From: Anomaloglossus baeobatrachus
Lineage: Eukaryota; Chordata; Amphibia; Anura; Aromobatidae
Direction of reading: 5' to 3'
Length of the DNA: 64,000 nt
Assembly (NCBI RefSeq): GCF_048569485.1
Contig: NC_134354.1
Coordinates: forward strand, 401,908,185 to 401,972,184
Shown: positions 34,187-42,970 of the stretch, one piece after another
How the letters are laid out: the number at the start of each line of letters is the position of its first letter
Numbering within the stretch: position 1 is the stretch's first letter
The notes under the pieces: generated by a model
Seen by the model: the letters and a program-made list of their open reading frames with translations, nothing else
Told to the model about the DNA's origin: nothing
Databases searched by the model: none
Program-made: the position numbers and the translations under genes

Positions 34187-36808
34187 ATGACCTTTCGGGC
34201 CAGGGATAGCACCTGGCAATTACAGTTGGACGACGTCCTTAAGACCGGTGGGGGTACAGGTGATGTGAGCAATGGCATTCAGTCTGATGAGATGATTATG
34301 ACCAAATACAAAGAGTTACTTAAGAAGCGCACCAGACTTTGGTGGAACAAAGCGTTCTTGGGGAAATATTTAGAGAAAGATCTAGTGCCCAGGGGCCTCC
34401 GGGTGCAGGTTTTCCCCTCCTTCCCTTTGGAAGATGAAGCTTTTAAAACTAAATGGGAAGAACTTGCACAAACTTGTTCTCGGGGCTTCCTGGGTCTGCT
34501 GTGGGACCACAATTCTACCTCATTAGCCTCAATTGAGTCTGAATTAGAGACACTGGAGAAAGACCTTACGGATACGTGTACACCAACTGTCGTTACCCGC
34601 TTTTACGCCGAGATTGACAAAGAGTTGGAGAAATGGGAGCAGGAAATCAGGACCTTCAAACTAAAGAAATTGAATAGGGATATTCAGGACTATACCCTAC
34701 GGAGGGCATATAGATGGAGAAATAACACAATTAGAGGACGCACGGGAGACACTGCTAACAAGAATCCCCGTTTGAGATCCTCGTCCTTAGTGTCCCTGAC
34801 CTCAGCGGGTGGTTCCTCCTCTGGGGCCTCAGTGAGCTCGACGGACCTCGGAGATTCTGTAGGGGCACGTGTTAAGCATCGAAACCGGCCACAAGTGACG
34901 TATAATAAGAACAAACGTCAAGGGAACAAACTCCAGGTACTTAATTTATCCCAACGGGTACTCACTGGGGCTCAGGTGGAGGTCCTCTCACGTGGTCTTT
35001 CCTTTTCTCCTTCTAATGCTTTCCACCTATTCTCAACTTTGAAGGACCTTAACCTGTTCTCGCGAAAATTAATTCTCAAAAAACTCTTTTATAAGCGGAG
35101 TGACGGGTCCGACAGTGTGGTGGAACGTGAAGCTATACGTGACCTTGAGGACTTACTCCAGGAACAGGAGACCCCGACAACAGGTATGTTTCCAGACACT
35201 CTTCTACCTAAGTCTACCAAGTTTCCCCCATTGTCCATTAGCCCTGCAATCGAGATTTTTACTAAGATGGTGAGTGAGGACCTGAAAAATATCCCGACTA
35301 ATCGGAGAAGGGATAATTTGACCCACTCCCAAAGGAAGGCTCTGACTGAGCTGCAGGGTTTTCATGACATCGTGATAAAACCTGCGGACAAAGGGGGCAA
35401 CATCGTGGTGTTGTCTTGTACTAAATATGAACAGGAGGTCCTTAGACAGCTTCGGGATAAGAGCACGTATAGGAAATTATCCTCCAGTCCTTTGACTGTT
35501 TTTTCCAATGAACTTACCGCGATACTTCGTAGGGCTTTGGATACCGGCCTGATCAACAAGAAAATGTTTGACGGGCTGTGTAAGAAACATCCCAAAATCC
35601 CTACTTTTTACATACTGCCTAAAGTCCATAAGGATGCCGTCAACCCGCCTGGTCGTCCGATTGTGTCGGGCATAGATGGTTTATGTGATCCTATTTGTCG
35701 ATTTATAGACCATCACCTTAAAACCTTGGTTGAAACATTACCTTCTTATGTCCGGGACACTACGGACGTCCTTAGGCGCATTGACGGCATTTCTTTGGAA
35801 GAGGACATGATCCTTGTGACAGCCGACGTTGAGAGCTTATATACGTGTATTTCTCACATGGACGGAATACGAGCTGTCCGCTTCTTCCTCGAGATGTCCG
35901 GTCGGAATGGCGAATTAAGTGAGTTGATTATCGAGCTGCTTGAGTTTGTACTGTCACACAACTTCTTCGTCTTCAAGGACATCTTTTATCTACAGCAACG
36001 CGGCACTGCGATGGGCGCGGCCTGTGCGCCTTCGTACGCAGGCCTCTTTCTAGGTTACTGGGAGAGGCAGATTTTTGCGGACGAGGGCTCCGGGCTTAGC
36101 GCCCATGTGCAGTGTTGGCTTAGATATATTGACGACGTGCTGTTTGTGTGGCAGGGTACAACTGAGCAGCTGGATCTATTTATGAGACAATTAAACATCA
36201 ATGACTATAATATTAAACTCACTCATAAAAGTAGCAGACAGAGGATAGACTTCCTTGACATCTTGATCAAGGTGGATCAGAGGGGAGTGATCCAGACGGA
36301 CGTCTTTCGGAAGACGACTTCCGTCAATGCTCTGCTACATGCTACATCCGATCATAATCCATCTACAATTCGTGCCATTCCCACCGGACAATATCTGAGG
36401 ATGAGGCGGATTTGCTCTTCTGATGACAGCTTTGAGGCCCAGTCGGCTGATCTTAGGGAACGCTTCCGGGAGAGGGGGTACAGTGGTAGGAGCATTAGGG
36501 TGGGTTATAATCGGGCCAAAACCACCCCCCGACTGCAACTGCTTACTGGTGCCCCGAAGAAATTAGCGGAACGTGATACCGCGGTGCGGTTCATTGGCAC
36601 ACACAGTCAGGAATGGGAGACCGTACGCCGGATTTTGAAAAAACATTGGCCGGTCTTAATGACCGACCCTATTCTGGCTAATGTGCTCACTCAGAATCCC
36701 CTTATGACATCTAGGAGAGCAAGGAATTTAAGAGACATTCTGGTCCAGAGCCACTACGTCCCACCTCGACACACGTGGTGTATTTTGCAACATGCACATG
36801 CCCCCTGA
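34187..36808 (+). CDS. PLE reverse transcriptase
   Basis: The open frame runs from 34064, but the ATG at 34187 sits in a strong context (GCCGCCATGA) outside the terminal repeat and gives 873 residues. Penelope-type RT landmarks appear in order: KPADKGGNIVVL, PKVHKDAVNPPGRPIVSG, motif A with D547 (TADVESLY), motif B RGTAMGAACAPSYA, and motif C YIDD with D649/D650. Then comes the FLDILI segment. The enzyme copies the element's RNA into DNA at the target, related to telomerase-type RTs. The last codons overlap the endonuclease reading in another frame. Catalytic residues are intact. Confidence 0.92.
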   Translation: MTFRARDSTWQLQLDDVLKTGGGTGDVSNGIQSDEMIMTKYKELLKKRTRLWWNKAFLGKYLEKDLVPRGLRVQVFPSFPLEDEAFKTKWEELAQTCSRGFLGLLWDHNSTSLASIESELETLEKDLTDTCTPTVVTRFYAEIDKELEKWEQEIRTFKLKKLNRDIQDYTLRRAYRWRNNTIRGRTGDTANKNPRLRSSSLVSLTSAGGSSSGASVSSTDLGDSVGARVKHRNRPQVTYNKNKRQGNKLQVLNLSQRVLTGAQVEVLSRGLSFSPSNAFHLFSTLKDLNLFSRKLILKKLFYKRSDGSDSVVEREAIRDLEDLLQEQETPTTGMFPDTLLPKSTKFPPLSISPAIEIFTKMVSEDLKNIPTNRRRDNLTHSQRKALTELQGFHDIVIKPADKGGNIVVLSCTKYEQEVLRQLRDKSTYRKLSSSPLTVFSNELTAILRRALDTGLINKKMFDGLCKKHPKIPTFYILPKVHKDAVNPPGRPIVSGIDGLCDPICRFIDHHLKTLVETLPSYVRDTTDVLRRIDGISLEEDMILVTADVESLYTCISHMDGIRAVRFFLEMSGRNGELSELIIELLEFVLSHNFFVFKDIFYLQQRGTAMGAACAPSYAGLFLGYWERQIFADEGSGLSAHVQCWLRYIDDVLFVWQGTTEQLDLFMRQLNINDYNIKLTHKSSRQRIDFLDILIKVDQRGVIQTDVFRKTTSVNALLHATSDHNPSTIRAIPTGQYLRMRRICSSDDSFEAQSADLRERFRERGYSGRSIRVGYNRAKTTPRLQLLTGAPKKLAERDTAVRFIGTHSQEWETVRRILKKHWPVLMTDPILANVLTQNPLMTSRRARNLRDILVQSHYVPPRHTWCILQHAHAP

Positions 36809-37113
36809 CCTATGTGGGACTCACTTCCAGAGAGCTCCGCATTAGGGTCAGGGAGCATGTGAGGGACATTGCTGCGGCCAAAACGGAGGTGGACCCTACG
36901 ATTCTCAAGACACTGCCTAGACATTTCAGATCACATCACTCCTGCGACCCCTCAAAATTGAGGATTAGGGGGATTGATGTGGTATCGGGGGGGATCAGGG
37001 GTGGTGATCTTAAAAAACGCTTGGCGCAGTGCGAGACCAAGTGGATAGTGACCCTGGATACACTGGCCCCTAAGGGCCTAAATGAATCAGTGAGTTATGC
37101 CCCTTTCCTGTAG
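36775..37113 (+). CDS. PLE GIY-YIG endonuclease domain
   Basis: The frame shows CPLTYVGLTSRELRIRVREH, which fits the GIY-YIG nuclease pattern of a TYVG strand followed by R...R..EH. It then has paired His residues (RHFRSHHSC) typical of PLE endonucleases and ends at a stop after 112 codons. It cuts target DNA to prime reverse transcription. In known PLEs this domain is fused downstream of the RT; here it lies immediately after it, in the overlapping next frame. Confidence 0.85.
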   Translation: MVYFATCTCPLTYVGLTSRELRIRVREHVRDIAAAKTEVDPTILKTLPRHFRSHHSCDPSKLRIRGIDVVSGGIRGGDLKKRLAQCETKWIVTLDTLAPKGLNESVSYAPFL

Positions 37114-37754
37114 CATAGGTGTCTCTTTGACCTTGCACTGCCTTATTGTTAGGCCCTGTTCTCGTAACCTCGTGACATCACGGTTTTTGGGATCATCTCT
37201 TTACATATACAATGGACTGCATGTGTGTATATATGTGTATGTATATATATATGCATATGTGTATGTATATGCACTTGTATGTATATTTTGTGTTCTACTT
37301 TGACATTTTGTTTATAGCTTATTCTGAATTAGCCATTTGCTCCTTCACCTGGATCCTTTGTCCTTTTTATTTATATTTTTAACTGTTTTTATTCTGCCTC
37401 ATAATTGGTGTGCATCTCTTCCCCCATTGTTCTGGCTCATTTATGGATTCATATATGTTCCTTTTTCAGGACCCAGAAAATGATTATATGCCGTTTGATT
37501 GCGATCCACCACTTCTTTCAAATTACACGAACAACTAAAGATGGAGTTTTCCATGTGATTTTATGCTATCTTGTTGTTATATGTTATCATTGTGATGTGA
37601 TCTGTTTACATTTGCCGTGGCTCCGGTTGTCCTGGTGCGATCGCATCCTGTGCCGTCCGTGCGCGCGTAGCTGGGGCCATCTATACGTCGCGCGCATGCG
37701 CGGGAGCCTGGGCGACGCGTCCCCGCTCCCGCGCATGCGCGAAGATGACGTGAT

Positions 37755-38563
37755 GGCCGTCATCTCGCGCGATTTCGTTCGGCGCCGGATGGGATTGCCG
37801 CGAGCGGGACTTCCGGGTCCGCGGCAATTATGGTGGCATATTTAAGAGCCAGCCATAGGGGAGAGTGCGCACCTCATGCCTCCTCCCTGACGAAGATTTA
37901 ATATACCTAAACATCGAAACGTACGTAGGTCTTCTGAGGCTGCAGTGACTGGCGGACCCTTCCCCCGTACTCAGTGAAATTGGTAATGGGCTCTCATGGC
38001 ACCTTGCTTCATGTATGCAGGTTTTGACTGTGGTTTTAAACCACATTACAGCCACTTTTATGTTATGCTTTGGTAGTACTATGTCGGCAGCATAATGTGT
38101 GAACGCTCCCAATGATAAATTCGTTTAGTGGCTTTGTATAAATATTTGCCACACTCTTTATAGATATATTCTGTGGCACTGCGCCAATTGTGGAATGTTC
38201 CACTAACTCTGCCTGCTAATGTATGGTCACTTTCCTCTTTTGTGGTTTGTTGAACCTATACCTAGGTGTCTTTCCTGCATCACTAAGCACGTGCTGTGTA
38301 TATACTGTTCACATTGACAGCTTAATTTATGTACTATGCCCCTATGTAGGGGATGACCGTCATATATGTTTTTACATGTTTTTAATGACTGTATGGATTC
38401 CCCCACCTGTGTTTAATAAAAAGTTGTTATCTTTGCACTATAAAAACTCTTGTTCTCCTTTCTCAATAAGTTTATGAGTTTGTGCTATTTGGGCTGGATT
38501 CCAGAAAATTCTGGATCCACCCCTATATTCTTGTGATGGTTTTTTGGAGTATTCCTCCCTTAA
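37755..38563 (+). repeat. PLE right terminal repeat (pLTR)
   Basis: Indistinguishable by eye from 33337-34145. It carries a second copy of the hammerhead motif at 37878-37940. Confidence 0.92.
37878..37940 (+). ncRNA. Hammerhead ribozyme motif in the right pLTR
   Basis: Same sequence as the left-repeat motif. Two copies on one transcript could cut out a unit-length RNA, as proposed for PLEs. Confidence 0.5.
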
Positions 38564-38620
38564 CCTGTTTGTTGCTGAGCAGAACTCATCTTCCTCACAG
38601 CACAATGCATAACATAACTG

Positions 38621-39520
38621 TCTCTCTCTGTCTGTCTCTCTGTCTGTTTCTTTCCCTGTCTGTCTCTGTCTGTCTGTCTATCTGTGTGTTTGTCTGTCTC
38701 TGTCTGTCTCTATCCATGTCTGTCTCTGTCTGTCTATCTCTCTGTGTGTCTGTCTCTGTATCAGTCTCTCTGTCTCTATCTCTTTCTGTCTGTCTCTGTA
38801 ACTCTGTCTCTGTGTGTGTGTCTGTCTCTTTCCCTGTCTGTCTCTGTGTTTCTCTCTGTCTCTTTGCCTGCTGGTCTGTCTATTTCTCTATCTCTCTGTC
38901 TTGGATTGTCTCTCTATCAGTCTCTCTGTTTGTCTGTCTGTCTCTCTTTGTCTGTCTCTATCTGTTTCTTTCACTGTCTGTCTCTTTCCCTGTCTGTCTC
39001 TTTGTCTCTTTCCCTGTCTGTCTCTTTTCCTGTCTATCTGTCTCTCTCTCTGTCTGTATCTTTCCCTGTCATCTCTTTCCCTGTCTGCCTCTGTCTGTCT
39101 CTTTCCCTCTCTGTCTGTCTCTTTCCCTCTCGCCTCTGTCTGTCTCTCTTTCCCTGTCTGTCTATTTCCGTCTGTCTGTCTCTTTCCCTGCCTGCCTCTG
39201 TCCGTTTGTCTCTGTCTGTATATTTCCCTGTCTGTCTCTTTCCCTGTCTGTCTCTTTCTTTGTCTGTCTCTTTCCCTGTCTCTCTGTCTGTCTCTTTCAC
39301 TGTCTGCCTTTGTCTGTCTCTCTGTCTGTCTCTTTCCCTGTCTGCCTTTGTCTATCTCTGTCTGTCTCTGTCCCTGTCTGTCTGTCTCTTTCCCTGTCTG
39401 TCTTTTTCCCTGTCTGCCTGTCTCTGTCTGTCTGTCTGTCTGTGCCTGTCTACCTCTGTCTGTCTCTCTTTCCCTTTCTGTCTCTATCTCTCTATCTCTA
39501 TCTCTATTCGTCTCTCCACA
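38621..39520. repeat. Long (TCTG/TCTC)n microsatellite
   Basis: About 900 bp of TCTG, TCTC and TTTCCCTG variants. The long S/L/C/V-rich open frames are artefacts of the repeat. Confidence 0.95.
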
Positions 39521-39559
39521 GAAATCATATTACCTCACACATAAGATTCTTATACTATG

Positions 39560-39780
39560 AATGTCTTTTGCTTCTATAACAACTAATCACAGCTCCTATT
39601 AAAGACCTGCATCTCCCACCTCCATTGACTTTAATGGAGGCAGGTTTCTTGGAGAGTAACTGTAAAGCGCAGGGTTAAATTTTCCCATCAAAACATTGTC
39701 TATGACGTTCCCTGAGGCACATGAGGTGTCTGTGCAAAATTTCACATTTGTAAATCCGATGGTGTGGATTCCTTTAGCGG

Positions 39781-39820
<40 letters not shown>

Positions 39821-39827
39821 ACACACA

Positions 39828-39865
<38 letters not shown>

Positions 39866-39886
39866 TACACTTAGCTTTATATATTA
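39560..39886 (-). mobile_element. Helitron-like 5' fragment with (CA)n
   Basis: On the minus strand it begins TCTAATATATAAAGCTAAGT after a host A, then a TG/CA tract (39783-39866 on the plus strand), then GC-poor internal text. The TC start and the layout resemble the 18014-21535 element, but no 3' hairpin/CTRR end was found. Confidence 0.4.
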
Positions 39887-40332
39887 GATGTGGTTTCATT
39901 ACTTCCTTAATTATAATTCCCAATATTATTAAACGCTTTTGGCAAAATCAGAGCTCAAACTAATTTATAGTTTTCTAATCTGCTTATTTTATGCAGCTTT
40001 TATATTCAGTTGGAGCCACAGAGAATACAATCTCCCAAACAATCCTTATCATTGCTCACATAATATTAAAATAGTTTCCAGGAACACTTGGCTGTTGATC
40101 CAATGAACCCAAGGCTATTAATAATACTGCCTCAAAAGAGTCACACTAGTGTCCCCCTGCTGCAATCAGTATTGCAGACGAAAAATTGAGGAATCGCTGA
40201 CAATATATCTGTATTACTGGAATAGTAAGAATACATATGATTCCTGTACATCTACTGTGTGCAATCAATAGCTGGACTGTACAATTATGGTAGTTTGCAT
40301 TAAAGGGGTCTTTGGTGAAAGGAAGTTATGAC
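39887..40332. other. Intron sequence, nothing recognised
   Basis: No exon or element boundary seen. Confidence 0.4.
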
Positions 40333-40755
40333 TAGAGGTGAGCGAACCTGAAAAGTAAAGTTCGGTGTTTGTGCCGAACACAGACTTTACTTAAAAATCA
40401 GTGTTCAAGTTTGGAATATGGGTGCTTTATGTCTGCTAACCACTCGATGAGCATCGCTGTGCTCAGGTACACTCGGTGCTCAGCCCAGTGCGAACCGCAT
40501 GCAGTGTTTGAATGGCTCACCCTGGGGGTAACAACAGTGCTATTGGATGTATTGTGCACCAAACAAAAAATGTAAAACCCAGCCAACCCGACCCCAGAAG
40601 TGATCTGTTTATGGCTGGCTTCATGGGCGCGGAGACCCGAACAGTCCAACTAGTGTCTTCTATTGTTTCAGGCAAACTTCGGGTTCGAAACGAAACTTTA
40701 TCTAAAGTTTGGCTGAACCCATTGAACTGAATTTCAACGAGTCTGCTCATCTCTA
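40333..40755. mobile_element. hAT MITE, 8-bp TSD GTTATGAC/GTTATCAC
   Basis: Ends TAGAGGTGAGCGAACC and its inverse GCTCATCTCTA, with flanks matching at 7 of 8 bases (40325-40332, 40756-40763). The termini resemble those of the 10150-16767 hAT element, which may supply the transposase family. Confidence 0.8.
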
Positions 40756-41239
40756 GTTATCACCAATCCATGGGATCCGTAGGATCGGTGATAACTTATT
40801 CATTGGCGGAATCTGACCTTTGAAACCGCACTGATAAGAATTAGATTCTTTTATCCCTCACAGTGCAAGTTCATCCTCATTATAAAATACAGCGGCAGGT
40901 CTGATATGTGACCTCACATCCATTCATACCCTTTCTGGGCTGCCAAAAATTGAAAAGTGCAGCACTCAAAGTCACTGAGGGAATGAATAAATCAGTGGTC
41001 GAGTCGAACATGCGCGCTAGTCTAATGTTGAAAAAAGTTTCTCATGCTGCCGATCGGTGTGGTCCCAGCAGTTGGACCCCCACCAATCAATAAGCTGCCA
41101 CTTATGCTATGATTACTTGTTTTCTTACGATAACCCCTGAAAGTGCATCTCTGCCGCTGTGTAATAGTCACAGCATAGGGAGGGGTAAAAATTCCAAATA
41201 TTTAATTTCTAATGGAACTAAATTATCTTCAAATTAATA

Positions 41240-41520
41240 TCAGATTGAACAAATGACCTCCATACACAACACAATCTGCTATACCAAGATCAATAATATC
41301 ACATACAAGGGACATATACCGCCACACCATGACCAGATTACATATTACTACCACAGTGACTGAATAGTACCACATACAGGAGAGAAATACTGGCAAACCG
41401 TTAACAGAGCACATATTACCACCACATGTGGACTGAAGAATATCACATACAAGGGACAAATACTACCACACCATGACCAGATCACATTATATCACCACAT
41501 AGTGAACGAATAATACAACA
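41240..41520. repeat. Degenerate tandem repeat rich in ACCACA / ATCACATACA
   Basis: Segments such as ATCACATACAAGGGACA and ACCACACCATGACCAGAT recur every 60-70 or about 170 bases. Non-coding. Confidence 0.6.
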
Positions 41521-41643
41521 CTGATCATGAATAGAACTACAATAATAATAATAAGAAGAATAATATTACCACCATAATGTACAGGTAATACAGATATCAC
41601 TGGTGACATTATGCATAGGAGGTTTATACATACTAAATAGTGT

Positions 41644-41648
<5 letters not shown>

Positions 41649-41683
<35 letters not shown>
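41649..41683. repeat. (TG)n microsatellite at the LTR-element target
   Basis: About 17 TG units end directly at the TATG target duplication. Confidence 0.9.
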
Positions 41684-41687
<4 letters not shown>

Positions 41688-42927
41688 GCGCCCCTGACCT
41701 GGTCAGGCACCACTGAGTACTGCACCCATGCTGGGGACAGTACAAACAGGTAATCCAGAAGGCTGACCGAGGTGTGACTACACAGGCGCATAGTGATCAG
41801 GTCTCACACATGTACCTTTGGGAGGACCCCTGGGGATCCCAGGAGGGGGCAAAGCCTTCACCTCCACTTGAGGAGTGGAGGGGGCGAAGCTTCCATCTCC
41901 ACTCAAGGGGTGTGGTAGAGAGCCTGGTTGCTAGGTGGCGTAGGCAGGCACAAGGGGAAAAGAGAAGGAGGAGTAAAGAGTCTGAAGCAGAGTGTGGAGG
42001 AGTGAGGAGCATGAAAGTGGAGCTCAGACAGGAGCAGCAGTGCAGGTCCCACGAGTGAGCCAGTTTAGTGCAGCAGTTCAGGGGGAGCAGACGTCAGGAG
42101 CAGACCCCTGGAGCTGTTGCAGTCTGACAGCGTCCGCGCAGTGGCTACCGACGGGGGAGAACGGTCACCTAGTAGTGCTACCCGAAATCCATCTTCAGCT
42201 AAAGAGAGAGCAACGGAGTGGGAAGTAAGGAGACTGCTAGGGAGTTACCAGGCCCAAACGGGTAGTAGGTCCCAGTGCAGGGATAGATCCACCTTTCCCT
42301 GCCAAACCTGCTTGAGGGGGCACTTCACACCCCCAAGAACACACTAAAAAGTCCGCAGCCACGTCGCCACAGTTAGGGCCCATAGTTCACAGGAGGCAAG
42401 CAGCCGGAGTGTCCTGGTCCAGGCTACAAGCAAACGGACAAAACGAAGGGGAGAGAGGCTTCAGCAACTTCCCTGGGTGACCCCCATAGGGACTAAAAGT
42501 CGGGGTTACCCCAAAACGCAAAGGGCTAAGGAAGGCGAGTCGGTAGTCACCCTCATCAGTCAGCCTGAAGGACACCTGGTTCCAGCCTGGTTCATCCCAG
42601 CTACGCCCGGGTTACTCACCCTGCCATCAACTGTGAGTAAAACCCCTGAAAGACATTCTGCTTGTGTGGAGTTATTCTGCGCCTTGTGGTTCTACACACT
42701 TACACAGGGCCCTGGGGCTTGCCTCACTCTCAGGAGGCTGTTACAACTGGCTGCACCCACCATCAGCCCCAGGCGTCCCTTAATCTGCAGTAGCGGTCCC
42801 CACTGACCGCAATTCTGAGAGTGGCGTCACGACAATCCTAGATAGAAGATTTCCTACCTGTGACAAGATCCAGCCGAGTGGAGTCCCTGAAGGTAATGCA
42901 CCGACACAACACTGGAGGGGCTTCACA
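41684..42927 (+). repeat. 5' LTR
   Basis: It runs from TGTGGCGCCCCTGACCTGG to GGAGGGGCTTCACA. Its partner is at 45680-46923, and a solo relative is at 22825-23940. Confidence 0.92.
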
Positions 42928-42929
42928 TC

Positions 42930-42947
42930 TGGCGTCACGAACAGGAT
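42930..42947 (+). promoter_or_regulatory. Primer-binding site, tRNA-Ser type
   Basis: TGGCGTCACGAACAGGAT lies two bases after the 5' LTR. From memory it is complementary to the 3' end (including CCA) of a vertebrate tRNA-Ser(CGA) with acceptor stem 3' strand TCGTGAC. Confidence 0.7.
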
Positions 42948-42970
42948 AAGGACTAGACCTGTTCAGACAG

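Larger units (their letters stand above)
33332..38564 (+). mobile_element. Penelope-like retroelement, nearly whole and very young
   Basis: Two 809-bp direct repeats (33337-34145, 37755-38563) that I could not tell apart by eye flank a reverse-transcriptase region and a GIY-YIG endonuclease region. A 63-bp duplication of the target (33269-33331 and 38565-38627) brackets the insertion. PLEs are known to combine this RT, this endonuclease and terminal repeats carrying hammerhead ribozymes. The identity of the repeats argues for a very recent insertion. The two enzyme parts are read in different frames, so it has about one break or uses an unusual expression step. Confidence 0.9.

Noticed and set aside
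38482-39579. 365-codon ORF rich in S, L, C and V.
   Set aside because: It is a translation of the (TCTG/TCTC)n microsatellite joined to the PLE terminal repeat.
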